Positions 35,948-48,509 of a stretch of DNA of 64,000 bases are shown here, piece by piece. A program made the translations under genes and the position numbers. Source of the stretch: Ophioderma brevispina (Eukaryota; Echinodermata; Ophiuroidea; Amphilepidida; Ophiodermatidae). The notes beneath the pieces are model-generated. The model saw only the letters and a list, made by a program, of their open reading frames with translations. It was not told the origin of the DNA and did not search any database. The first letter of the stretch is position 1. Each line of letters begins with the position of its first letter. The stretch covers positions 47,057 through 111,056 of the forward strand of contig JAMKCH010014234.1 of the NCBI GenBank assembly GCA_023653785.1. The letters run 5' to 3'.

Positions 35948-36055
35948 AAGTACATGTATATATATATATATATTATATATAAGTATATATCTATATATAT
36001 ATATATAATATATTATATCTATATATAAACTAATATATATATAGATTATATAATA
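35948..36055. repeat. (TA)n microsatellite
   Basis: Nearly pure TA/ATAT with interruptions (ATATCTATATATA, ATAAGTATATA). It forms the left border of the foldback at 36056. Confidence 0.9.
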
Positions 36056-36384
36056 GTGTCAATTCAAACAAGATGAGTACTGGAAACATGCTGAAACTGT
36101 AGTTAACATGATGTTAACATGTAAGTAGAGAACGACGTTTCGGCATAATTCTTTGTCAAGTTCCTTAAAATACTCTTAAACTACCAAAGAAAGTTTATCA
36201 TCATTAAAATATACACAGGATTGTATAATTTTTTAATGATGTATAAACTTTGTAGCTTTAAGAGTAAATTTTAAGGACTTCACAAAGACAATTATGTCGA
36301 AACGTCGTTCTACTTACATGATTAACATCATGTAAGCTACTTTTCAGACTGTTTCCCAGTACCATCTTGTTTGGACATTTGACA
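36056..36384. mobile_element. Foldback element inside TA-rich microsatellites
   Basis: Arms of about 155 bp: CAAACAAGATG-GTACTGG, TTAACATGATGTTAACATG, GAACGACGTTTCGGCATAAT and TTCCTTAAAA on the left pair with the right arm (TTATGTCGAAACGTCGTTC, CATCTTGTTTGGACATTTG). The loop is about 40 bp. TA-type repeats on both sides suggest insertion into, or birth together with, a microsatellite. Confidence 0.7.
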
Positions 36385-36404
36385 ACTATAAGTCCTTCAT
36401 TTCT

Positions 36405-36530
36405 TTTCCGCACCTATATAGCTATATATAGTCTATCGTATCTCTATATATCTATCGTAACTTCTCTTATATATCTCTCTCTCTATATATATATTCTCTC
36501 ATATATATATATTCTCTATCCGTCTCCTTC
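36405..36530 (+). repeat. TATATC/TCTC-type microsatellite
   Basis: Mixed TATATCTC, TATCGTA and CTCTCTATATATA runs directly after the foldback. The 60-residue ORF at 36367-36549 is this repeat and not a gene. Confidence 0.85.
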
Positions 36531-36539
36531 CTTGTACAA

Positions 36540-38105
36540 CTGCTCTTAACTTTCCACCCCTCGTGTCACCTTTAGGTACCTTTTCCCGAAGATATGAAGC
36601 ATTGAAATGAGGGGGATGTGCAGTGGATGAAAATTAAAATTCAACACTAAATCTATATTGAAACATGTAATCCGATAGAAGAGAAAACAAATTTTATATT
36701 CTAGCCTTAATGAAGCATTCAAGAAGTCACCTGACACCTTATAGCTGCTTTAAAACTCCAAACATTCTATTGTAATTTGCTTCAATGGTATTCATGTAAT
36801 GCTTAGGTGAGTTGAATGTTAATACTGACTTTTGAGCGCCCATGTTGATACAAAAGAAAACAAAAGTCTTTGCACTCTCTATGTAACATTAAAAGCCTTT
36901 AAAGCCAGATACGGGAAAAGAGAAGCGGGAAGAAGGTCACGAGGAGGAGGGGGAGAAAAGAATGAAAGTTTTCTTTCGTTCGTCATGAAACAGGTGAATA
37001 GGACCACATATTCTGCTTCTCTCTCTCCCAAACAAAGTAATTATATGCCTAGCTTATGAAAGCATTAAATCAACCTGAACCACTTTATAGCTGCTTTTAA
37101 CTCATAGTCGATGCTGTCCAAAACTTTTTCCGCCGGTGCACAAGCATGGGGTGAATTAATCTACTATAATAAAGGTGATACTGCAACTATAATAGATAAT
37201 AAATTATTTGTTTAATACTATTTGATCTTCTTCTAATAATTAACAATAAGAAATTTAGAAGTAGGAGGAAATAGGCCGGTGGTGTTTGTAATTCTATAGG
37301 CCATGGATATAGGCCTATGTTGAAACTAACAGTATTCACTATCTACAGCATATGTAACAATTACATTCAAATGATCAGCTAAACAGTATTTGCTTGTATG
37401 TGATTACTTTTGATTATTTTGTTAAATTTTCAATTTAAATTTTTGCAAATGCATATGTACTGCATGATTTGAATATGAGAGATGAGTGCGAGTGAGTGAG
37501 TGAGAGTGAGTGGGTGTGTGTTTAATAAATACTCTGGAAAGTTTCACATGAGTGGTATAAATTCTGTAAGTTATTATACGTCTTCTTACCAGCCTTTTGT
37601 AACACGTTTACCAAGGGGCAGGGGCTTTAGACAGATAATCATTTATTTCCATGGATACAGTCTTTTTGTTAACAGTTTTTAATTTATTAGCAAGGATGGG
37701 GTGGTTACCATCCCCCCCATGAACTTTGCTCCATACACCAAGATGATAATGCTTATAATTGTATAACCAAGATAATATGTTTTACATACTTTCTGGTCAT
37801 TTTAGGGCGGAAAAAAATATGAGAGACTCGCAAGCCTTTTCGGGGGAAAAAGGAGAACATGGATATCCAGCGATCAGAATCATTAAAGCTTGGTGCTTTC
37901 AACCACATTCTCCGCGCTTTAAAGATTACCTATCAATTTTTCCCTGGAGATGTGTTATATAGGTCAAGAAGTGCTTTGACATATTTCTTTGTTGGTCTTA
38001 ATTATTGCCCACGGGAACTTCCTGTATATGCAATTATTATCATAGGGATCTCCCAATGATACACTGCACTGTATAAAGATATCCATTGTGAAAGACTCAT
38101 GAAAT
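36540..38105. other. No gene seen
   Basis: Contains a short GTGAGTGA run (37487-37514) and a scrap of the GGTTACCACC family at 37695-37720 (GGGGTGGTTACCATCCCCCC). Confidence 0.5.
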
Positions 38106-38109
38106 AATT

Positions 38110-38655
38110 ATAAAATAAATGCAATTGATTAGATATAATCTAGTGACACACATGATAATGTGCAAAAAATTTAAGTCTCATTTGATATAGATTGACACAT
38201 ATTGTGAAAAAAATACTACAGTCCAATTTGATATGAGATGACACACATGTGATATTGTGAAAAAAAATTACGAAGACAATTGATATAGATTTGACACACA
38301 TACTGTGTAAAAAAAAATACTAAGTCCAATTTGATATAGATTTGACACAATTGATAAGGGAAAAAACACTAAGTTCAATTTGATATAGATTTGACACCAC
38401 ATTGACATAGATTGACAACCAAAAAAAAAAACCCCCATGATTAATGTGAAAAAAATACTAAGTCCAATTTGATTAACTTTTGACATAGTATCAAAATCCT
38501 GATAAGATTTGATACAAATTTGATAAGATTTTGTGGACATGTCAAATTTGTGTTTAAATTTTGTTTTGACCTAGATTTGCTCTATCACGCTCTATATCAA
38601 ATATAGATTTGACAAATATTTGATACACTTTGATACAAATTTGATACAAAAATTT
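38110..38655. repeat. TTTGATATAGATTTGACAC minisatellite
   Basis: About six units of 45-65 bp: CCAATTTGATATAGATTTGA, CACACATTGTGAAAAAAATA, CTAAGT. It then grades into GATACAAATTTGATAAGATT words. The vocabulary is close to the array at 30480-31110. The ORF at 38268-38540 is an artefact of it. Confidence 0.75.
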
Positions 38656-38659
38656 CTGC

Positions 38660-40115
38660 AAGGGTTGTTCCCGGCGAGGAGTACGACGGACAATGGTTAC
38701 TTCTACCACCTGTGCTAAAGAAGAAACTGAGAGTCCCCCATAGAGAGCGTGTCATAGCTACCATAGCACATGTACGGAATAAACCGTGACCTTGTAGACG
38801 AGGCCAGTTTGGTACAGTGCTGAAACAACCGATGCATGCGCTACAGCATTCAATGGAAGAAACACAACTAGAACAGAATGGGTGGTAGGGACCACTCAGT
38901 CACACGGACACTTGTAGGGTTATGACACCGCAGCTGCGTCGTGAAAGGTGTGTGAATCGACCGCTACACCAGCTCGCCCTGCCCTGTACATGATATGTAT
39001 AGCCTCTTTTGGTGACTAACCTTTTTGCAAATATTTTTTCTTCTGCCAGGCAGAAGATTAATCCTGATGACCAAACCCTCATGCAGTGGTACTCAGTTCT
39101 TTATTGTGTGGTATACAGCCCATCCATTGTTTACACTTCTCAGCTGTTACTGATACTGCCTGTTGACTTCTCATATTTCCATTCATGCCAATGGTCAGTG
39201 ATTTACATACCTACTTGCACCACTAGTGATAGTGACATTCCCTGATTGCACTAAATGAGACTAGTCCTAACCTAAAGGTAGCTAGGTAACAGTTTTTCTG
39301 ATTGGTGGGTCAGAGTGCAAAATTTTTTTTGCTTGAAAAATAACTGTAGAATGACTTCTATAGCCAATTTATATCCAAAATAATACTTACAATGTTATTA
39401 ATACAATTGTGTTACAGAATTACATTGTTTGTATGTATATTTTAACACTGATAGCATGGAACTATTTCATTAAGCAGACTAATATTTATGTGTGGTAAAC
39501 AGGCACGACTTTTGTACAGCAATGTATAAGGTATTACTTACACAATAGGATTTGGACCTTGCACTAGATAAGGAGTTCCCTTTAAAAGGGAGTATGTAAA
39601 CTGAAGCTTGGTGTTCCATGCAATGTGATTTCTACTTCAAATAATACCAGATGTATCAGAAAAAGTAACATGAAACTGAATGTCTTTTGTTTCACAATAA
39701 GGTTGATCATTATGATTGAGGCCTTGTCCATACATAGTATCATTACAAACTTAGTGATACAAAACTCAATTTGTTGTTTCATTTTCACAAATTGCTGCCT
39801 AAAATGCAGAAGATTGTCCTTTTTAAGGACTCGTCTTGTGTGTTTTGTTTTTCTTTTCTCTTCCGTGATAATCTTCTCTATCTATCCTGTGAAGATGACA
39901 AGGGAGAGCTCAACTCCCCTTACCTCATGATCGGTACACCACTGAGCCCACCCAACTAATGTCTCTATAGAGGTCTTTCACCTCACTCATGCATAACCTA
40001 TAACAAAAGGTGTTAGTTCCCATAGTATTCCTCATTCAGATCAATTTAATACCCGACCTCAAAGTACTTGTGCTATTAAAAGTGTGACCCATACTTTTAT
40101 GCATACATATCCAAC
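38660..40115. other. No gene seen
   Basis: GC is slightly higher at 38680-38990. The ORFs at 39582-39959 overlap on both strands with no family features. Confidence 0.5.
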
Positions 40116-40120
40116 ATGCA

Positions 40121-40479
40121 CACTGTTAAAAAAGTTTCCGTAAATTTACGGAAATTTCTAGCAGCAGTATTTCCAGTCATTTTTAGGGTAAATTTACAGA
40201 AATTTCTGTCAATTAACGGAAATTTGACAGTAATTTTACAGAAATTTGTCTCATATTATGGAAAACATTTGTATTTTAACAGAATTTTTCCGTAATTTGA
40301 AATTACGGAACCAAAAAAAAAAAATTCCGGAAATATTGCTGCCAGAAATTTTTGAAATATTTCCGTAAATTAACATTTTTTATGTTTTTTGTTTTTTATT
40401 TTTATTATTTTTGTAAAACAGATTTTCCGTAAATTTACGGAAAATCTGTTTTCTTAATTTACGGAAATTTTTAACAGTG
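40121..40479. mobile_element. Foldback MITE with CACTGTTAAAAA ends
   Basis: The ends CACTGTTAAAAA and TTTTTAACAGTG are inverted and perfect over 12 bp. The interior is a string of TTTCCGTAAATTTACGGAAA palindromes plus CAGCAGTATTTCC and its mirror GGAAATATTGCTGCC. 359 bp. Flanks show no clean duplication. No ORF. Confidence 0.65.
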
Positions 40480-43400
40480 CATGTCGTTCTTTAGATTCAG
40501 AAAGTCATCCAGAAATTTGGAATCGTCTTTACTATTCCCGGAAGATGGCCGCTAATCCGAAAGACCTCTATGTGTTCCCGTACCCTTTTATCGTCTCATG
40601 TTATTCCAAGTATTAATGATATCTTTCCTAATCGCTAGAACCTAAACTTGCTACCCAATAATGCTTGTGTCAAACAGGTGTCTTGTGAATGCATTGTTTT
40701 GATTCTACCAATATATTCGCCAATCGCCAGGCCCTTCACTTCACACAATCACTAGTGCGAAGGGTGTTATCTAAACTTATTATCAAACTGACCCCAAGTT
40801 ATCTTTGGAATTAAACATCTGAGCTGTACACAACATGTTGCCGCAAGCTTTTTGAGCTTTTATCGTTTTTCTTTTTGTAATGAGTACACATTGGTCATTT
40901 GGCAGAAACAATGGACTTGACTCTTTCAGGACGGTAACACATAGTGTATGATCCACTATGACTGTGGCGTGTATATGCACAAGGCTGCATCCAAGGCAAC
41001 AAACACGACTCTTTCTTCTTGATAACCAGTCCAATATTTCAGCATTCACTGAGTCTCTACAGGGACTCTCAGAGGAGCATAGATAAAACGGTCTTGCTTT
41101 GCTGTTTAAAAACGCTTCTAATAATGCCTGTTTTTTGTATATATCTATATTTATTATACACATTACACTAACTTGCAAAATTAGTAGTGACGAGTTATTT
41201 TATTTGAGACAATAGAAGGACGCAATAAAATGGGAATCTAATCGACTCTTGCACAGATTAGAGAAAAATCACGACCTTGGAGAAAACGTTAGCTTGAGTT
41301 TATCTTTAGTCAAGGTGAAAGTTGAACATCCCCATGAGCACCCTTGATAGATTGATCAATCAATGTCGTTGTTATCGTGTCGCGGCCACGCTTACAGGGC
41401 ATACTGGACAATGAATTTGAATGCCCAAGGCGCTCAACATAACATCCATATTTATTTGAAGCTGTTATCAAGTGTATCGGCACAAGGTTCATAAACATGG
41501 GCACATAAAACATGTTGTTGTGTGATAGATTGACATTCATTTTTGAAATTCTATTCAACTTTCATTGCTTTCCTTCTTATCTTACGATCAAATGTCATCT
41601 CCCTGCCAGCTGCCCGTAAGTCCAAATTATATGTCCGCTTGCCTCAAATATCGCAAACCTTTTGTTTTTGCGATAACGGATCATTATTTTATCTGAATGC
41701 CCTAAAGCCCAGGTGATTTTTTTTCGTGCATCAAGATGGTTGTACATTCAAAGTAGAATCATAGATTTAAAGCCAAGCGTTATGTGCCACAGGATGGTGA
41801 CCCTTCTCTATTTGTAAACAAGTCTCTTGCTAAAGGTGTTCTGCTAAATAAAACCTTGCGTCAACTTGTTTTACAAGAAAGTCTGGTCAATAACTTGATC
41901 TTACAAACCATTGGTTTATTTGTATATGTTGCAAAGTTTTGAAAAGGTCCATATATGTATCTTTAATGTTGTTTTCTTGAAATTAATGGTGAAGCCGTAT
42001 CCTTAACGCGATGTTATCAAATGTAAGGCTACGGTTCCTCATGAAGTCAGCTGCATAATGAAAATGGTTTTGCAAGCTGATATCCTGTACAGCCTTTCTC
42101 AAAAAAATGGTAGCAATCAAAAACAAAACCGATTTTTTTTCAATATAATCTCAACATAATTAAGTGTGTTTTTGTATACACATTCAAGAGACATACAGGC
42201 TTTCCAGGATTTTTTTTTCATTCATCCCAATTGCTTAGTTCAATCGAGAGATTAACTCCAGTTTACTTACTGCGGAACCCCACAAATCGAGTTTTGTGCC
42301 ACTTTCTGGTTGAGGTGAAAACGTGTGAATTAGTAAACATAACTTGTTCACACTTGAACAGATATGAAATTCTTTAAAAGGATTAACTTCATACGAAACT
42401 CTAAAAGATACGAAACGTTACATAATGGTTGAAGTTATGATCAGTAATTCTGGCTTTGAGATAAAGGCTGATAAAGTTAATAACATTCCACATACTGTTA
42501 TTTGTCAGATAACTAAACGTACAACCGGCGTACAGCAATCTGGAGGAGAGAATTTCTATGGTCCTTGAAGTATCATGAAACGCATATTCTACCGACACCT
42601 TGATAACTTTGCTCCAATCAAATTTTTATTACTTCAAACAATTGTAAATGCACAAGATCGTGCAATATTTTAAACCGTTACTTGGATCTGGAGTGTTTAT
42701 TTTGGTGTGCAATTACATTCCTTCTGGCATGATCTTTAACTATACCAATCTTGTAATAAATTCAAAGCTCCCTTTCATTTACGTTCAATAAATATTTGTA
42801 TGTTTGTTATTTATAAAAGAAGATTTTTATATTGACTTATTATGTTACTATTAAAACATGTGTCGATAAAAGTATACTTCTCTTTGTTTACTCATTATCT
42901 GTGTTTTGTTTCTTTTTGTCAAGTTGCAATCTTTGTGAGCTTCAAGCCGCATGGCATAGAGGGCAAAACAACTCTGCCCATGCATTAAAAGTGGCACAAA
43001 TCTCATAGGTGCGATATGTATATCGCCACTAAATTGATTATATCTCTGGATTGACAAAGCAATGAGATGAAACCAAACGCCATTGAAGCTGGTCTTTGGT
43101 CTTTAACATTATGTCAATTAAGAATGACTTTATTTTGAAATTTATAGTAACCAATTTTTTTGTCTGTTGTACCATTTTTTGAGAAAAGGCTATACTTTGA
43201 GATACAAAAACTTTTGATAACGTCTCATATGAATTTCTCTCATAAACTTTGTTCATTTCTATCTCCTTCGGTTGGTTTAGATCTGATTAGATGGAGAAAA
43301 CTATGATGGAAGACATGTCATCAGCACAATGGCTCCCTTACGGTTATCTCGTTTCCTACAGGGGACGTTACCTTTTTTGTATTTACCGAACGTAACGTTG

Positions 43401-43740
43401 CATACGGATGATGATAAAATGTTATGGTATATTAAGAATCTGATTTTAAGGAGATTACTAGCTAAGCCTTTCATCAAGGCTGTGGTGCCCTTTAGTTTTA
43501 GTTTACAGTTTCCCTAGTCCTTTACACGACGGCTGTTAAATTTGTCAGCTAAATTTTGAATTTCCCGCTGGCATAAATATGACCCACAATGTCTACTAGA
43601 CTACGGGCTTCCATGACCCCCCCTGCACCCCGGGATTTTTGGAGACACCATTATTTTGTGAAGCTTATACCATAGCAACTGAATTCAGTTGTCCGCAAAA
43701 ATCCCCACCCTGGTTCAACTTTGAGGGCGCTTTTTTCAAA
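40480..43740. other. 3.3 kb with no gene or repeat recognised
   Basis: The longest uninterrupted stretch with no structure I can name. The 131-codon minus-strand ORF at 40783-41178 has no recognisable domain and no repeat relatives in the window. Confidence 0.5.
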
Positions 43741-43744
43741 GGCT

Positions 43745-44330
43745 GCAAAATGCAACCCCCCCCCCCCCTTCGGGAGAGAGAGTAACCAACATGCCTAGCA
43801 CAACACGAACATCACATAGGCACTTGATTTTGGTACAATAGATATCTATGGTCCTCCTCTTTCCGTGAGTACCAAAAAGTAGTCAACATGCCTAGCTGAC
43901 GTCACAATGACGTCCAAAAGTTCGCATGTTAGCAAAATTTGTCAATTTCCAAGACACCATAGGGGAAAATTCAATTTTTCGCCAAAAATGTTAGGAATGT
44001 CCAATTTCATGCGGTGTTTGGCTCTACTTGATGGAAAATACTATGTTTAATAAACATGAGAGCACTTCAGTGCTATAATTAATGTTTTTTTGAGTCGCTA
44101 AAAATTGTGCGCAATAATAAATCACTTAATATCCCACCCTAATTTAGTTACATTTATATAATTCCTGACCTATTCCATCCCCAGATGACGATCAATAGTG
44201 ACGTCATAATGGGGATGTTGGACACTTATTTTTGATACCAATGAAAGAAGAAACTCTAAGGCTACCATGGGGTTACCAACATTTAATGATACTGGATGTT
44301 CAGTAACGAAAATCACGGGGGGGGGTGGGT
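43745..44330 (+). mobile_element. GGTTACCACC family, copy B
   Basis: Same orientation and landmark order as the copy at 385: a C-rich/CTTCGG start, GACGTCACAATGACGT, AAATTCAATTTTTCGCCAAA, and the CCAATGAAAGAAGAAACTC box at about 44235. It ends in a G run (44318-44327) followed by GTGGGT. There is no coding potential. Confidence 0.6.
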
Positions 44331-44334
44331 CGGG

Positions 44335-45105
44335 CGTTTGGTTATCACACATGACTCAGGTCAGACGGGGCTAAGTCAAAACGATGACAAGAATATCGTG
44401 GCCTTCCTAACCTTGGAGGATCTGACTGATGTGCCAGAGCATCTCGTATGAGAAATTTGTTGAGGATGCACATCCTGAGCCAATTATCAAGCCTGATTTG
44501 GTACCAGGCAGACGTGGAAGAGCCAGACTCCTCCACCGATGATCATGGTTGGAAGTTAAATGATGGTGCACTCGATACGGTGGCCATCAGGAGAGTTGAT
44601 GCTAAAAGAGTTGTCTGACATAATGGTAAAGAAGAATAATCTGATACAGAAGAAGACATTAGAAATGACTCAAGAAGAGGAGGAGGAAGAGAGAGATCAT
44701 TTCTGAATCAAATGAGCTGCATTTAAGCTCGTATACCAAAGAAACAGCATTGCTTAAAAGATCGCCAATTGAACAATATACAATGATTCTGAAATTGGAA
44801 ATTCCTTCTTATCCCAAACACAGTGGTTCTCAAATGTATCTATCCAGAGTTGGGTACAATTTTCTGGCTGCTTCACTTTGGAAAAATATTTCTGCAAGGT
44901 CCTTGTCTGACATTGCTTTTGCACCAACAGTGGGCACGCAAAAGCTGGCTCCAGTGTACTGATCTGCTTCCAGGTAGACTCACTTTCTGCAAAGGAAACC
45001 TTGATCGGCCGCTTCGGACTCAATCATCCTGAGACACAACGTCCACTGAGCCACGAGAATCCAGTGCCCCAGGCGGAAGACGCTCACCAGGCCCAATAAA
45101 ATAGA
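44335..45105. other. No gene assigned
   Basis: Short frames on both strands. The minus frame at 45023-44754 (SPKRPIKVSFAESESTWKQI) faintly resembles the start of a LINE ORF1 RNA-binding domain (RP.kVtf), which is not enough for a call. Confidence 0.35.
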
Positions 45106-45109
45106 GGCC

Positions 45110-45390
45110 ACTGGTTGACAGCAGTCTTTCTTTCCACAAGACCACCCCAAACTCTTAGAGACCTAGTTTCAAAGGACCGGACTTGCCTAAGAAACTACCC
45201 CGGACCTAAGGGCGCAGCGCCGGCGTCCGTCCAAACACAGGGCGCTCCCTACCAGATACTTGGCAGCAATGCTCCTGCATGCTACGCTGCTGCTTGTATA
45301 AGTTGTCCGCTCATGTCAGAGCTGGCCGAAGACACCCCGCGTCAAGGCCTGCATGAGACATCCAACGACGGGTCAAGCTTCTGCTGACCC
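45110..45390 (+). mobile_element. Possible Penelope-like fragment (linker before GIY-YIG)
   Basis: A 90-residue frame contains RPPQTLRDLVSKDRTC and, 33 residues later, PACYAAACISCPLMSE. This is reminiscent of the 'RP.nLRdlLv.a' plus Cys-rich 'PCG..C..CP.m' linker that precedes the GIY-YIG nuclease in Penelope-like retroelements. No nuclease motif follows. The assignment rests on pattern memory only. Confidence 0.3.
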
Positions 45391-45484
45391 CTCCCATACA
45401 GGGCAAGCATACGCCACACATGCGCAGCAAAGGGCCAGTGCCGTCGATCTCAGGGCATGGGGGCATACAGGTTAATGGGGAAAA

Positions 45485-46000
45485 GCCCCTTTGTGGGGTT
45501 CAGGGGCAGAGACCCATGAAGCTCTTGAGTTTAACATGTTCAAGTGTTTCGGAGAGGGTTTTATGTCCTTACTTGAAAGCAGCGAAACTATGCTGAACGT
45601 TTGCGGGGGTCCAGAGCGGAAGCCACCCAAAAAAAAAAAAAATAAAGCTCTTGGTTTGCATGTTTCAGCCTCATCGAGAGAGCTCTCGGTTATCTCACAA
45701 TCAATGAAGGCAGATGAAACTATCTACGTCCCCTGGCGGGGTCCGGGGTTCGGAGCCCGTGGAAGCCCTTGAGTTAAAGCATGTTTGAGTGCCTTTCGGA
45801 GAGATCTCATTAATATCTCATGATATCTTGAAGCTGATGAACTATCTGCACCCTGGCGGGTGGTAAAGGTGAACAGGAGCCCCGGAACCTCTCAGTTTTT
45901 TAGTATGTTTGCGTCACTTGCGGAGGATTCAGTTAAATCATTATCATCTTGAAGCGTAGACTATACTGCCTGTGACCATAACAACAAAAATCACAACAAT
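45485..46000 (+). repeat. GC-rich minisatellite, ~130-bp unit
   Basis: Four units at about 45485, 45605, 45740 and 45850. Each unit has a GGGGTCC-GGGGC-GAGCCC head, GAAGCTCTTGAGTTTAA, CATGTTTGAGTG, TTTCGGAGAG, a TATCTCA-AATC stretch, and GATGAAACTATCTGC before the next head. Frames through it are repeat artefacts. Confidence 0.7.
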
Positions 46001-46004
46001 GGGG

Positions 46005-48060
46005 GGGACGGTATTGTTTTCGAACATCATTTCACGCCACCCTGATGTGGTGTCCGGGGCATATTCCCCCTCCCCTTTCCCTCCTACTACGCCCTGTTTC
46101 CGATGTGGGTCTTTAAGAAAGTGCGGGTCCAAGGTGATTCCTAAGTAAACATTATTATCACTTGTTCCAGGGGCGCTCCAGACAGGACACTCAAAGGTGA
46201 CCTCCTGGCTCGGCCCGCAGACAGAAAGCATACACCTATGCCCCGGATGACTTGCTCGCTGATGGTGCTCCTCACAATAGGGGGCGAGCCCATCTAAAGG
46301 CCCTTTGAGTCTCCGTTTGACATCTGCAATCCTGTGCGCCAATTCCAAGATTGTTTATTCCAGACAAAGCGACAGGCACTTCCGCATTCTCAGGTCGGTC
46401 CGCCGGCACAAATGCCGACATGAGAGGCATAGCACGTCCCCCGGGGCCATTCCATCCCTGAGCCCACATATACACACAAGCACCTGTGTGTTGAAGTACG
46501 TTAGTAATTTCTAACCAACAACGACTTATGTGGACGCGTTTGGTTGCGTCGCAACGCGTACACTCCCTGCCTGAAGCTCTCGCCAGTCAGGCGTAGTAAG
46601 AAGCTTGTTGCTCACTTAGTAACCATCGGTCAACATCAGACTCAAGAAAGGTGATCAGTGATTAAGGAGCTGTGGTTTTGGTCTAGTGTATAGTACGTCA
46701 TAGACCATATTTACATAAAGCCCCTCTATATATACACTTGAAAGGCTAAGTTACTTCATTTGTAAGTGTTTACTTAATACCTCAAACTAATCCACACTTG
46801 CATGACAAGTATATGATAGGTGACACGACAGTTTGCCTTTACAGAGGCTTACGTGTGTAAAGCCCCGGTGTTTCATTGTTTCGGTGTCCATTTTGCAATA
46901 TGACGCCCTCTAGAGGCTGGTTACATGCCAAAAGGTGTTCAACTATTCCTTGGTGTGTTTTGGGGCGACAGTAGTCACATAGTGCCTGAATTTGGCATCA
47001 AAAATGAAGATATATGTCAAAAAGGGCATTAAGTAATTATTGGCCGCCATTTTGAACAAAGCGCCTCACTCTTAACCCGGATGGGATTTTTTGCAGACAA
47101 CCGGATTTTGATAGCTATGTGTAAAGTGTTTTCCAAAAATATGGTCTCCAAAATCCCCGGGGGTGCAGGGGTTCCTCGGTTATGGGCTCATGACCTATAC
47201 CGAGCTATGGAGAATTCCGAAGTATATAATAATTTGAATCAAACAAACAGAGAAATAAATAAACTTCTCGAGAACTTTTGCATCACGCCTTGTAATGGGT
47301 TGTATTGCTGTGTGGCTTGATCGCAAGATTTGTAACTAGAGATGACGTCACAGGATGGTAATGACTTCATTCGTGCGAGCAAGTCTTATAAGGTTCTGTC
47401 CCAAGCCGTTCGATAAGTGCATTTGCGAGATAGGCACGAACAAACTTTTACCGGACATCAAAAATATTTATGAAGGAGATCTAGTATACCCCGGTACCGC
47501 TTACTCCATATCGATACCACTCAAAAACCCACAAACCACCAACAAGCAATGCACGACGTGCGAATTACTATGTCCACCATGTATGCATGCTTGTCGTGTT
47601 ATCTATTTCCAACCAATTACTGCACGGGGTTGTTCATGTACAATCAGGGGAAGCCCGGAAAGAGCAATGCGCTTTGACACGAGGTTCCGATACTCTGGTT
47701 GAAGTGAATGAGAAACGGGAATATCGAAACTAGCAAACGGTATAATGGAACGATGTCATGGATGGAATGTTTGAAGTAGTGTGTTTTGCTTTGTGCATAG
47801 TAATACTGTCAAAGAATACTAAAGACGATGTCAGACCTAAACCACTGCATGTTTTCGTAATATGTACTTCGATGTTATTGCAACACAAATTGTACTAAGT
47901 GTCTACGAACTTATTATGAACAAATGAGAATGAAATATAATTGGAGAATTTGGTCCCAGGAACTGACCTTTGTGTGCTTTGGTATATCGTTATAACAGTG
48001 ACTCAACTAAGGTTAATTATCTTAACATGGTGCGCTTTTCATTGAATTCTACGAGTTGTA
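46005..48060. other. GC-richer region, no gene assigned
   Basis: 46000-46480 (minus) and 47355-47702 (plus) hold the longest frames here (134 and 115 codons). Both are Cys-containing and fairly balanced in composition, but neither resembles a family I know. A retroelement origin is possible given the Penelope piece next door. Confidence 0.3.
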
Positions 48061-48064
48061 AAAG

Positions 48065-48240
48065 AAGTTCGTTTGTGAGAGTGGTTGTCCTGTCGTCAAC
48101 CAGATGGCCTCCCCGTTCAAACACGCTGCTCTCCCCGGTCCCTACACGTTTCTACTTCTTCGAAGTCGGAAGCATGTCCGCTAGCTTTAACGGGTCGTTT
48201 TCAGCTGGTCCCGAACTGGAGCGACAATGCTGATTGGAGT
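48065..48240 (+). repeat. Inverted repeat partner of 51130-51310
   Basis: About 170 bp matching the reverse complement of 51130-51310: AACCAGATGGCCTCCCCGTT, TTTCTACTTCTTCGAAGTCG, and GAAGCATGTCCGCTAGC. It lies immediately beyond the 3' side of the Penelope-like RT. Possible roles: terminal repeat of that element, or another dispersed element. Confidence 0.55.
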
Positions 48241-48509
48241 CTTTGCTTTAGTGGTTGTGAGGTTTTCTGCAATTAGCACTCATTACCATCAAAATTGTCC
48301 GCGCACTGAATGCCATAAGCCAATCTTGGTTGTTTGTCTTTGGGGTGAACAAAAGACTGGCGATTGGCGGCTTTAAATGATTGGAGGATGTTGTAATCCT
48401 GTAATGCGCCTAAGGTTTTCCCGAGAGTTCACCGCGTTAAGGTATTGTCACCCTGGTGCCTCCCCTGGTATTGCTGACAGTAGACGCATCAAGTTTATAA
48501 GACTTTTAA

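Noticed and set aside
40783..41178. 131-codon minus-strand ORF
   Set aside because: Length is within chance for 64 kb; no domain and no conserved repeats.
45944..46348. 134-codon minus-strand ORF
   Set aside because: Its 3' part overlaps the last minisatellite unit; the rest has no family match I can defend.
47355..47702. 115-codon Cys-containing ORF
   Set aside because: No recognisable motif, no splice or promoter support, and no related copy in the window.
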